From positions 1 to 64,000 of the forward strand of contig JBFMFR010000018.1 in NCBI GenBank assembly GCA_040752025.1: 64,000 bases of DNA, read 5' to 3'. Below are positions 25,678 through 33,288 of this stretch, piece by piece. The notes under the pieces are model-generated. The model made no database searches. It worked only from the letters and a program-made list of their open reading frames with translations, and was not told the DNA's origin. Position 1 is the stretch's first letter, and each line of letters opens with the position of its first letter. The stretch is from JBFMFR01 sp040752025. Lineage in GTDB: Bacteria; Chloroflexota; Anaerolineae; Anaerolineales; UBA4823. A program made the translations under genes and the position numbers.

Positions 25678-26514
25678 ATGCAAAACAGCACCGCCTTACC
25701 TGACCTGCGCATGCTGCCGTCTGCGCAACTGGTACCCCACGAAGACGTCGACCCGCGGCGGGTGGAAAACCTGAGCAAACGCCTGCTGGAGGAAAGCATC
25801 CTGAAGAACCCGCCGGTGGTGGCACAGGTGCCGGATATGGAGCGCTTCGTGGTCTTGGATGGGGCCAACCGCACCATGGCTTTCCAGCGCGTGCGCATCC
25901 CACACATCGTCGCCCAGGTGGTCAGTTACAACGATCCAGGCGTGACATTGGAGACCTGGCACCACGTGGTTTCAGGCATGCCTGCTGAAACTTTCGAGGG
26001 GGCCCTGGCGAACCTGCAGGGCCTGGAATTGCATGCCTGCCAGCAGGATGAAGCGCGCCAGGCTGTAGAGAGTGGGGAAGCAGCTGCCTATATGATCAAC
26101 GACGGCGGGGCGCGGGCTTTGGTCTGGCAGCCGGGCCAGCAGCATTCTATGCTGAACGGCCTGCGCCTGATCGTGGGCACTTATCGCGGCAAAGCGGACA
26201 TCATCCGCGCCTCGAACGACATCTGGGAGATACAAAAGCCGTGTTATCCGGAGATCACGGCTTTGGTGGTTTTCTCGCGGTTGAAACCGGAGGATATCTT
26301 GCAGGCAGGCCGCAACGGCGAGAAAGTGCCCAGCGGCATCACCCGGCACGTAGTGCCGACGCGAGCTTTGAACATCAATATCCCCATCGGCATCTTGATG
26401 GCAGATATGCCTCTGGAGCGCAAGTGCCAGTGGCTGAAGGATTGGTGGGCAGAGCGCCTGACGGCTAACGCGGTGCGCTATTACGCCGAACCGACATTTT
26501 CATTCAACGAGTAG
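25678..26514 (+). CDS. ParB/Srx-fold protein of the SerK/SbnI free-serine-kinase type
   Basis: A 278-residue protein. The N-terminal part (SAQLVPHEDVDPRRVENLSK, then PPVVAQ...FVVLDGANRTMAF with DGANRT at 61-66) is a ParB N-terminal-like fold. The whole-length pattern matches SbnI/SerK-type proteins, which phosphorylate free L-serine to O-phosphoserine, rather than chromosome-partition ParB, because no HTH domain follows. No siderophore genes are nearby, so a role in cysteine/serine metabolism is more likely than the SbnI one. A transcription-factor or homoserine-kinase role cannot be excluded. Single gene with its own promoter; its stop falls inside a 16-bp tandem repeat. Confidence 0.55.
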   Translation: MQNSTALPDLRMLPSAQLVPHEDVDPRRVENLSKRLLEESILKNPPVVAQVPDMERFVVLDGANRTMAFQRVRIPHIVAQVVSYNDPGVTLETWHHVVSGMPAETFEGALANLQGLELHACQQDEARQAVESGEAAAYMINDGGARALVWQPGQQHSMLNGLRLIVGTYRGKADIIRASNDIWEIQKPCYPEITALVVFSRLKPEDILQAGRNGEKVPSGITRHVVPTRALNINIPIGILMADMPLERKCQWLKDWWAERLTANAVRYYAEPTFSFNE

Positions 26515-26551
26515 TTGACTCAACGAATAGTTGACTCAACGAGTAGTTGAC
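26504..26551. repeat. Three tandem copies of a 16-bp dyad at a convergent gene junction
   Basis: The unit TCAACGARTAGTTGAC occurs three times in a row (26504-26519, 26520-26535, 26536-26551), the middle copy differing by one base. Each unit contains the inverted repeat TCAAC/GTTGA. The array supplies the stop codon of the plus-strand gene (TAG 26512-26514) and encodes the last residues and stop of the minus-strand hydrolase. Confidence 0.9.
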
Positions 26552-27374
26552 TGTCCAGCCATCCCAACAGATAACCTAAAACGGCTTCTTTTTCGGGCTC
26601 GTTGTGTGTTTCGTGGGCTAACCCTTCCCAGAGCTTCAGAGTGCAGTGGGCCGGAACCAGTTTGGCGAATTCCTGGCTGCCGCTGGAGTAGGTCAGTTTG
26701 TCGGCAGTGCCATGCACCAGCAGTAATGAAACAGGGAATTCGGCCGCGTGAGCGAAGGCGTATTCGATCGCCTGGATAACGCTGGCAGTCATGGCAAAAG
26801 TCGCTACGCCGTGCACCAGCGGGTCTTGCTTGTAGGCTTCCACCACGGCCGGGTCATGCGAGATGGTGTTGGCATCCAGGCCAGTTGCCAGACTGGTGTT
26901 GGGGGTCACCTTTGAGAGCAGCTTGGCCATGCCGATCTTGAGTTTTTGCTCCATCAAGGGAGAATGCAAAGCAGAGCTGGTGGCTACCACGCCGCGCAGA
27001 TCGGGCTTGCGGCGTAGGGCATAGTTGAGCACCAGCAAACCTCCCAGGCTGTGCCCGTAGAGGAAGCGCGGCAGCCCGGGGTAGCGCCGGTCGGCCTCGG
27101 CGAAGAGCTGGTCGATGTCGCTCATGAATGCCTCGAAGGAAGAGGCATGGCCGCGCTGCCCGCCGGACTTGCCATGCCCGCGCAGGTCGGCGGCGATGAC
27201 GGCGTACCCGGCCTGGGTGAGGAAATCGGCTACGTGCGCGTAGCGCCCGCTGTGCTCGCCTAAACCGTGCACCAGGCAGATAGCGGCCCTGGCCTGACTC
27301 TCCGGCGGCTCCCAGCCCTGGCAGTAGAGCTGCAAGCCGTCACTGGCGGTAAGTGTGGTTTCAAAGTGATCCAT
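26520..27374 (-). CDS. Alpha/beta-hydrolase, monoacylglycerol-lipase-like
   Basis: A 284-residue cytoplasmic hydrolase. LVHGLGEHSGRY is the oxyanion-hole motif of lysophospholipase/monoglyceride lipases, YGHSLGGLL the nucleophile elbow, LLVHGTADKLT the acid region and GLAHETHNEP the catalytic His. The likely reaction is hydrolysis of monoacylglycerol or lysolipid esters. I chose the ATG at 27374 (GGAG 9 bases upstream). An in-frame ATG at 27437 overlaps the GNAT stop (ATGA) and would add 21 residues. Its last residues are encoded by the 16-bp tandem repeats. Confidence 0.8.
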   Translation of the reverse strand: MDHFETTLTASDGLQLYCQGWEPPESQARAAICLVHGLGEHSGRYAHVADFLTQAGYAVIAADLRGHGKSGGQRGHASSFEAFMSDIDQLFAEADRRYPGLPRFLYGHSLGGLLVLNYALRRKPDLRGVVATSSALHSPLMEQKLKIGMAKLLSKVTPNTSLATGLDANTISHDPAVVEAYKQDPLVHGVATFAMTASVIQAIEYAFAHAAEFPVSLLLVHGTADKLTYSSGSQEFAKLVPAHCTLKLWEGLAHETHNEPEKEAVLGYLLGWLDSQLLVESTIR

Positions 27375-27433
27375 TCGTTGGCGCTCCTGTAGCGAAAAGA
27401 ATGTATGGTTGGCGACGGCGAATGATCCCCAAG

Positions 27434-28306
27434 TCATTCGCCGGGGTGAAGGTCAAACTGGTAGATTGGATATTCCTCGCCGGTCAGGGCGAAGCCGAAC
27501 TTGTAGTACAGCGCTTGCGAAGCCAGGTTGTTTTTCTGGGTATTGACGCTTACCAGGCGCGCCCCGCGCCGGACGAATTGTTCCAGTAAATCGTGCACCA
27601 GGCTATAGCCGATGCCGTAGCCCTGCATCTCTGGCAGAACCGCCAGGCGGGCCAGGTGCCCGCCCAGGTGCGTGGGTGTGCTGATCTGGTAGCCAACCAG
27701 GCGGTCTTCCAACTCGGCGACCGTGGCAATGGCTGCCTGGCGGAAGGCGAATTCCAGGCAGGCCAGCGAGTTTTGCCAGACGGGGACGAAAGAGGCAACA
27801 TCGATCTGTTCCACCCTGGGCAAATCGTCCAGGGTCATCGGCCGCAGGATCAGCCGGGGCAAAGGTTTTTCGGCGGGCGGAAGGGATTGCTGTTCCCAGG
27901 CCAGCATGATGATGCGGTGTGTTTCAACGAACCCGGTCTGGTCGAGGAGCTGCTTGAACCAGGGATGCAGCGGAATCGCAGCCGCCCAAGAGACTTTGGG
28001 CATATCCAGCAACTGCGCATAGCTTTCTTCCCACAGCGCCTGCCAGGCAGCTTCCACCGAGGCAGCATAGCCGGCGGCGAACAGGCGGATCCAGGCTACA
28101 CGAGGCGGATCTGGGGGACAGGCTAAGGCGGCAATCAACTTGCCATTTTCTTCTGCCAGGGCAAACGGGCGGCTGCCCAACCAGTCGAGCGGTGGGCGGT
28201 AATCCAGGTGTCGGTGAACGTAAGCGTCGAAGTGAACCAGGTATGCCAGTTTCTGTTGATCTTCCAGCCTGGCGTTGCGAACGATAACTTCAGTTTTGAC
28301 GACCAT
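27434..28306 (-). CDS. GNAT-family N-acetyltransferase
   Basis: A 290-residue protein with a C-terminal GNAT domain: LARLAVLPEMQGYGIGYSLV contains the acetyl-CoA-binding QGYGIG loop, and NTQKNNLASQALYYKFGF the final helix-strand motif. The N-terminal half (LAYLVHFDAYVHRHLDYRPP) looks like a second, degenerate GNAT fold. The acceptor is unknown. It lies 17 bases after the TPR gene and just before the hydrolase gene in a minus-strand run headed by the double-XRE protein. Confidence 0.8.
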   Translation of the reverse strand: MVVKTEVIVRNARLEDQQKLAYLVHFDAYVHRHLDYRPPLDWLGSRPFALAEENGKLIAALACPPDPPRVAWIRLFAAGYAASVEAAWQALWEESYAQLLDMPKVSWAAAIPLHPWFKQLLDQTGFVETHRIIMLAWEQQSLPPAEKPLPRLILRPMTLDDLPRVEQIDVASFVPVWQNSLACLEFAFRQAAIATVAELEDRLVGYQISTPTHLGGHLARLAVLPEMQGYGIGYSLVHDLLEQFVRRGARLVSVNTQKNNLASQALYYKFGFALTGEEYPIYQFDLHPGE

Positions 28307-28323
28307 CTGGAGGTGAACTCCGT

Positions 28324-28872
28324 TTATCGCTTCTTGTTCAACATCTCGAAAGGTATGTTCAGCAAGCGTTTCAGGAATCTCTGGCGCGGGGAGGGCTTTT
28401 TCAGGCCATCCAGGCCGGCCTGCATGCTTGCCAGGGCCTCCAACTGTCGGCCGCTGCGGAACTGCAGAGTGGACAGCGCGTGCATGGCATTGGAGCGCAA
28501 CTGGTCTTCGCCAGCCTGGCCCAGCAGGTCGGCGGATTGGGTGTAGGCTTCAACCGCCTCCGGCAAACGCTCCAGGGCTTCCAGGGCGGCAGCCCGGTTG
28601 CCGATGGACATACCCTGGCGACGCAGATCGCCGGCCTCGGCAAAGATCAGATCGGTGCCTTCGACGACTTGCAAGGCTGATTCGGGTTCGCCAGCTTGCA
28701 AGTAGGCCACGCTGCAGTTGTTAGCCATTTCGGCGGCGTCCAGGGGCTGCCCGGCGTTCTCGTAGGCCTGGCGGGCGGCTTGAAAAGTTTGCGCGGCAGA
28801 CAAATAGTCGCCGCGCTTGTAGGCTGCCTGGCCTTCAGCAGCCAATTGCTTGGGAGAAGCAACATCATTCAT
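28324..28872 (-). CDS. TPR-repeat protein
   Basis: A 182-residue protein made almost wholly of TPR helices (AAYKRGDYLSAAQTFQAARQ, NNCSVAYLQAGEPESALQVV, AAALEALERLPEAVEAYTQ). TPR proteins act as protein-binding scaffolds. Its ATG begins two bases after the stop of the double-XRE gene, so translation is probably coupled and the two products may work together. Confidence 0.8.
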   Translation of the reverse strand: MNDVASPKQLAAEGQAAYKRGDYLSAAQTFQAARQAYENAGQPLDAAEMANNCSVAYLQAGEPESALQVVEGTDLIFAEAGDLRRQGMSIGNRAAALEALERLPEAVEAYTQSADLLGQAGEDQLRSNAMHALSTLQFRSGRQLEALASMQAGLDGLKKPSPRQRFLKRLLNIPFEMLNKKR

Positions 28873-28874
28873 AG

Positions 28875-29558
28875 TTAGTAGGTAATCTCCAGCAGGCCCT
28901 CTGCGACGGAGCGCAACCGGTCTACGGACATCTCGCTCAGGCGCACTGCCAACTCGACATAAGGGCGGTTCACGGGTTTACTGATAAACTCTTGCAGTTC
29001 TACTGGCATTTCGAGGAAGTCGTGCATGGCGCGCTGCTGCGCCGTCCAGCGGCCCACCGGGCCGTGGTGATCGAAGAACTCTCGGATGGAACGGCTCAAC
29101 AGGCCGCTGAAAACCTCCAACAGGGGCACAGGGATCGGTTCTTCGCCCAGTTCATAAGCTTCCAGCAAGGACTGGTCGATCTCGGTATGGTTGGCGATGG
29201 CTTCCAGTTTGATGCCGGCTTCGAGGCGCGCCTGCCGCACCAGCGCTCCAACCATGCGTTGGCGCAGTTGGATCAGGCGTTCCATGTTCTTTGTGTCCAG
29301 CGTCTTATCTGGCGCAGCTGCCAGGGTTTGTGTCTCCCAAAAATGATCCAGGGGTACGTTCAGGTAATATGCAATGGCTTCTAATTCGGGTAAGGAAGGG
29401 GCTTGATCACCGAACTCGAAGGCCTGGTAGGCCTCGCTGCTGATACCAATCGCCTGCGCACAGGCTTCGATTTCCTTCCCTTGCGCCTGACGCGCGTCTC
29501 GAATCAGAGCGCCGATGATCTTAGCCCTGAGCTCCAGGGCTGTGGGGTTGAGTGCCAT
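28875..29558 (-). CDS. Transcriptional regulator with two XRE-type HTH domains
   Basis: A 227-residue protein with two Cro/CI-like helix-turn-helix units. The first, about 14-70, includes RDARQAQGKEIEACAQAIG and YQAFEFGDQAPSLPELEAIA. The second, about 95-155, includes LVRQARLEAGIKLEAIANHT and LEAYELGEEPIPVPLLEVF. The C-terminal 70 residues are helical. A tandem XRE layout could let a monomer bind a dyad. It is first in the minus-strand run with TPR, GNAT and hydrolase genes, which it may control. GAGGGAG precedes the start. Confidence 0.75.
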   Translation of the reverse strand: MALNPTALELRAKIIGALIRDARQAQGKEIEACAQAIGISSEAYQAFEFGDQAPSLPELEAIAYYLNVPLDHFWETQTLAAAPDKTLDTKNMERLIQLRQRMVGALVRQARLEAGIKLEAIANHTEIDQSLLEAYELGEEPIPVPLLEVFSGLLSRSIREFFDHHGPVGRWTAQQRAMHDFLEMPVELQEFISKPVNRPYVELAVRLSEMSVDRLRSVAEGLLEITY

Positions 29559-29624
29559 GCGCTGCTCCCTCTACCAATAGAATCCTGGTCGTGATTATCC
29601 AGGTTATACCATTATACCCGAAGT

Positions 29625-30965
29625 TTAGCGCCGCCCGGGACGCCGACCGGCGGCGAGGATCTCAGCCACGTTAGCGCCAAACACCTCTGGGCGCAGCTTG
29701 AAACCGGCGGCCTCCAGCTTGGTGTTGAACATAGGCCGGATGCCTGTAGGCTTCATCTCACCCAGCACTTTGCCATCCGAGCTGATGCCAGTCTGCTCGA
29801 ACTTGAAGATGTCTGTGAGCACCACGGTGTCGCCTTCCATCCCGACGATCTCGGTGATCTGAGTGACTTTGCGAGCCCCATCTCGCAGGCGGGTCTGCTG
29901 CACCACCAGGTCTACCGCAGAGGCGATCTGCTCGCGCACCACTCGAACGGGCAACTCGATGCCAGCCATCAGGGTCAGCGTTTCCAGGCGCGAGATGGCA
30001 TCGCGCGGGGTGTTGGCGTGTACGGTAGTGAGCGAGCCATCGTGGCCGGTGTTCATCGCCTGGAGCATGTCTAGGGCCTCGCCGCCGCGCACTTCGCCTA
30101 CCACGATCCGCTCGGGGCGCATGCGCAAGGAATTGCGCACCAGGTCGCGGATCGCCACGCCGCCGCTGCCATCCGGATTCGGCAGCTTGGTTTCCAGGCG
30201 CACGACGTGATCCTGCTGCAATTGCAGTTCTGCAGCGTCTTCGATGGTAACGATGCGATCTTCTTCGGGGATGTAGCCGGATAAGATGTTGAGCAGGGTG
30301 GTCTTGCCGGAGCCGGTGCCGCCGGAGATAACGATGTTCAGACGGGCAACCACGCAGGCGCGCAGGAATTCGGCCATGCCCTCCGTGATCGAGTTGAGGG
30401 CGATGAGCTGTTGGATGGTCAGGCGTTCTTTGCTGAATTTGCGGATGGTAATGGCCGGGCCGTCAATGGCTACCGGCGGGATGACGGCATTGACGCGCGA
30501 GCCATCCGGTAGGCGTGCATCCACAGTGGGGTGGTCGGCGTCCACGCGTCGCCCCAGTGGGCTGATAATCCGATCGATAATGCGTAAGACGTGTTCGTTG
30601 TTTTCGAAGGTGACATCCGTGTGCACCACTTTGCCGCCGCGTTCAATGTAAACCTGTTTGGGGCCGTTGACCATCACTTCTGTGACCGCCAGATCTTCCA
30701 GCAGTGGCTGGATGGGGCCGTATCCCAAGAGTTCATCCAATACTTCGTTGAACAACTGTTCGCGCGTACTCTCTGCCAGTTGCAGCCCAGTCTTGGCATA
30801 GATTTGCGCCAGGTTTTGATAGGCAAACTGGCGGCCATGATCGAACAGGGTGCTGTCGGTGTCCAGGCCGCGCTGCATGGCGTTCGTCAGGAACGATTTT
30901 ACCTTTTTGAGGTCCACTCCCTGGGGGCGTGGGCCGGTGGATGGGGCTTGCGAGCCTTGTGTCAT
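29625..30965 (-). CDS. CpaF/TadA-type secretion ATPase
   Basis: A 446-residue member of the type II/IV secretion ATPase superfamily. SGGTGSGKTTLLNILSG is Walker A, IVTIEDAAELQL the Asp box, RPERIVVGEVRGGEALDMLQ Walker B, and TGHDGSLTTVHANTPRDA the His box. It lacks the N-terminal MshEN domain of PilB, so it groups with CpaF/TadA motors of tight-adherence pili. No pilin, TadB/C, prepilin peptidase or secretin gene lies nearby. It overlaps the preceding 101-residue gene by 4 bases (ATGA) inside a signalling operon, an unusual context. Confidence 0.9.
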   Translation of the reverse strand: MTQGSQAPSTGPRPQGVDLKKVKSFLTNAMQRGLDTDSTLFDHGRQFAYQNLAQIYAKTGLQLAESTREQLFNEVLDELLGYGPIQPLLEDLAVTEVMVNGPKQVYIERGGKVVHTDVTFENNEHVLRIIDRIISPLGRRVDADHPTVDARLPDGSRVNAVIPPVAIDGPAITIRKFSKERLTIQQLIALNSITEGMAEFLRACVVARLNIVISGGTGSGKTTLLNILSGYIPEEDRIVTIEDAAELQLQQDHVVRLETKLPNPDGSGGVAIRDLVRNSLRMRPERIVVGEVRGGEALDMLQAMNTGHDGSLTTVHANTPRDAISRLETLTLMAGIELPVRVVREQIASAVDLVVQQTRLRDGARKVTQITEIVGMEGDTVVLTDIFKFEQTGISSDGKVLGEMKPTGIRPMFNTKLEAAGFKLRPEVFGANVAEILAAGRRPGRR

Positions 30966-31267
30966 GGTATCCCTCCGACCTCGTCTTCTTGATACTGGTC
31001 ATCCGGCATGATCCAGACAATGTGTTCACGATTGACTGCCAGGAATTTACCCTGCATTAAGATCTCGCCTAAGGGATCAAAGACGGTCGCCTCAGTGATG
31101 GCGATGAATTCTTCGGCTTTATTGATCTCGTCTTTCAATCGCTCCCCCGGGCGCACATGCAGGCAGCCGTGGATGCGGTTGGTCAGGGTTTGTAGAGTGA
31201 CATACACGGCTTCTTTGGATACGAAATCGGTGAAGAATTTGCCTTTTTCATCAAATCGGATGGTCAT
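30962..31267 (-). CDS. Small conserved protein of unknown function (DUF6812-like)
   Basis: A 101-residue protein, MTIRFDEKGKFFTDFVSKEA with later segments VTLQTLTNRIHGCLHVRPGE and FLAVNREHIVWIMPDDQ. The pattern suggests a small beta-barrel and resembles DUF6812; I am not certain. It is translationally coupled to the CpaF gene, so it may be an accessory of that ATPase. AAGGGA lies a few bases before the start. Confidence 0.6.
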   Translation of the reverse strand: MTIRFDEKGKFFTDFVSKEAVYVTLQTLTNRIHGCLHVRPGERLKDEINKAEEFIAITEATVFDPLGEILMQGKFLAVNREHIVWIMPDDQYQEDEVGGIP

Positions 31268-31329
31268 GATGTCCCTTGTGCCTTTCTGTGGAGGCCTTGA
31301 AGGCTCCTTACAATGCCTGGAACAATTGC

Positions 31330-32019
31330 CTAAAGCGGAGGCATAGTGTATCCCAGACCTGAGCGTGTGACAATGTGCTGCGGGTTTTTGGGGTCGTTTT
31401 CAAGTTTTTGGCGCAAACGGGAAATGCTTACCCATAGAATCTCTTTGTCGTCGCGATATTCAGTTCCCCACACATCGGTAAGCAGTTGCTCCGAAGACAG
31501 AACGCTGCCGAGGTTATGGGCGAATTGCAGCAGCAAGCGATATTCGGTCGCAGAAAGGAAAACGATGCGCTCATCCTTGAATACTTCGGCTCGGGCGAAA
31601 TCGATGCGCAGGTTGCCGTGGGTGAAAATGGCTTGCTCGAAAGCAGCTCCAGAGGTCTGTGTGCGGCGCAGGACGGCGCGGACGCGCGCCAGCAGTTCGG
31701 TCGCCGAGAAAGGCTTGACGATGTAGTCGTCCGCTCCCAGGTCCAGGCCACGCACCCGGTCGCCCTCGCTGCCTCGCGCCGTGACCATGATGATGGGCAC
31801 ATTCGAAAACTCACGGATGCGCTGGCAAGCGCCAAAACCATCCAGGATCGGCATCATCACATCCAGGAGAACCAGGTCGGGGTGGCGTTCGACCACCGTG
31901 TCGACGGCTTCCTGCCCGTTGGTTGATTTGAATACCTTGTAGCCCTCGGTGATCAAATTGGCTTCCATCAGGCGCAGGTAGCGCGGCTCGTCATCGACAA
32001 TTAAAATCGTGTTACTCAT
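31330..32019 (-). CDS. OmpR/PhoB-family response regulator
   Basis: A 229-residue two-component regulator. The receiver domain has ILIVDDEPR (acidic pair), LVLLDVMMP with phospho-acceptor Asp53, VTARG and the conserved Lys in DDYIVKPF. The C-terminal winged helix (FLSATEYRLLLQFAHNLGSV, ILWVSISRLRQKLENDP, VTRSGLGYTM) binds DNA. Its start overlaps the stop of the adjacent kinase gene by 8 bases, so that kinase is the likely partner. Target genes cannot be read from the window. Confidence 0.93.
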   Translation of the reverse strand: MSNTILIVDDEPRYLRLMEANLITEGYKVFKSTNGQEAVDTVVERHPDLVLLDVMMPILDGFGACQRIREFSNVPIIMVTARGSEGDRVRGLDLGADDYIVKPFSATELLARVRAVLRRTQTSGAAFEQAIFTHGNLRIDFARAEVFKDERIVFLSATEYRLLLQFAHNLGSVLSSEQLLTDVWGTEYRDDKEILWVSISRLRQKLENDPKNPQHIVTRSGLGYTMPPL

Positions 32020-33265
32020 CGCTTATCCTCCCGCTTAGTTTTGTTCCTGATCCTGGCTCGAGAGGCAGGCTGACCAGGAAGGTGGTACCCTGGTCCACCG
32101 TAGAAAAGGCCTGGATGCTGCCATGATGCGCCTCTACGATCTTGTGACAGATGTACAATCCCAACCCCGATCCACGCGCTGAACTGTTTGGACCCGGGAC
32201 GCGGTAGAAGCGCTGGAAGATCTTTTCGAGGTGTTCGGGCGGAATGCCTGGGCCGTGGTCCACGATCGAAACCTGGGCGGTTTCGTCGTGCAATTCCAGG
32301 GTGATGGTCACCGGTGATCCCTTGGCATACTTGGCTGCATTTCCCAGGATATTATCGAACACCTGCGCCAGGCGGGTGGGGTCGGCCATGATATTCAAGC
32401 CGGGCGAGCGCACTTGCAGATCGATCTGCAGGGTTTCGTGACCGTATTTCGCGCGCAGAACCAGGTCTCTAAGCAGTGTATCCAGGCGAGTGGGCTGGAA
32501 TGACATGCTCAACGTGCCGGTTTTCAAGCGCGAGGAGTCCATCAAGTTGTCTAACAGCTCGTGCAGACGGTCGGCTTCCTCATCGATGAATGTGAGGAAT
32601 TCACGGCGCGCCTCGTCATCCCACTGGGTATCCTCTCGCAGCAAGGTTGTGGCATACCCTTTGATCACGCCCAGGGGGGTAAGCAGTTCGTGAGAGATCA
32701 ACGCCACGAAATCGTCTTGCAGGCTGTCCAGGCGGCGGCGGGCTTCGAGCTCAGCCACGCGCGCTCCTAGGCGACGGCGTTCGAGCAACTGGGCAAAATT
32801 GAGGGCGATGAATTCTGCCAGGCGAATTTGCTGTGGCAGGTAGGGCGGGCCGCCAAAACGGATGAAAACCAGGGCCCCGTTGCACGTTTTGCCCAGTTTG
32901 AGCGGCAGGCCCAGCAGGTGGCGGATGTCGGTGCGGTCGGTCTTGGCGCCGTTGAGTTCTTCAACGTGATGGGTGATGGCTCCAGACTGAAAAGCTTCGT
33001 TGGCGATCATTTCGCCCCAGGCCAGATCGGCTTCGCGGCAGCGGCCGCGCCCGACAGCGCGCGCATAGGTGGGTTCCAGGCCAGAGTTCGCGGATGGCTC
33101 GTAGAGCACCAGGTTATCGAAGATAAAGATCGGACGCACAATGCGGGTGATGCCCGCCAGTACGGTCTCATTATCTGCCGCGCCTGAAACGAGCTGGCTG
33201 AGCGTAAGCATCGCTTGCAGCGTTTCGGGGCGGAGGTCTTCCTCAGGTGGGTTATTCCCAGACAT
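32012..33265 (-). CDS. GAF-like sensor histidine kinase
   Basis: A 417-residue soluble histidine kinase without membrane segments. Residues 15-165 look like a GAF sensor (LVSGAADNETVLAGITRIV, GLPLKLGKTCNGALVFIRF). The HisKA H-box FVALISHELLTPLGVIKGY places His192 as phosphorylation site. The HATPase domain has N (NILGNAAKYA), G1 (VDHGPGIPPEHL), F (FQRFYR) and G2 (GSGLGLYICHK) boxes. The bound ligand is unknown. It is cytoplasmic and coupled to the PhoB-like regulator; a second kinase gene lies 23 bases upstream. Confidence 0.9.
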   Translation of the reverse strand: MSGNNPPEEDLRPETLQAMLTLSQLVSGAADNETVLAGITRIVRPIFIFDNLVLYEPSANSGLEPTYARAVGRGRCREADLAWGEMIANEAFQSGAITHHVEELNGAKTDRTDIRHLLGLPLKLGKTCNGALVFIRFGGPPYLPQQIRLAEFIALNFAQLLERRRLGARVAELEARRRLDSLQDDFVALISHELLTPLGVIKGYATTLLREDTQWDDEARREFLTFIDEEADRLHELLDNLMDSSRLKTGTLSMSFQPTRLDTLLRDLVLRAKYGHETLQIDLQVRSPGLNIMADPTRLAQVFDNILGNAAKYAKGSPVTITLELHDETAQVSIVDHGPGIPPEHLEKIFQRFYRVPGPNSSARGSGLGLYICHKIVEAHHGSIQAFSTVDQGTTFLVSLPLEPGSGTKLSGRISDE

Positions 33266-33288
33266 GATATCTGTGCGGGCGCAGGAAC

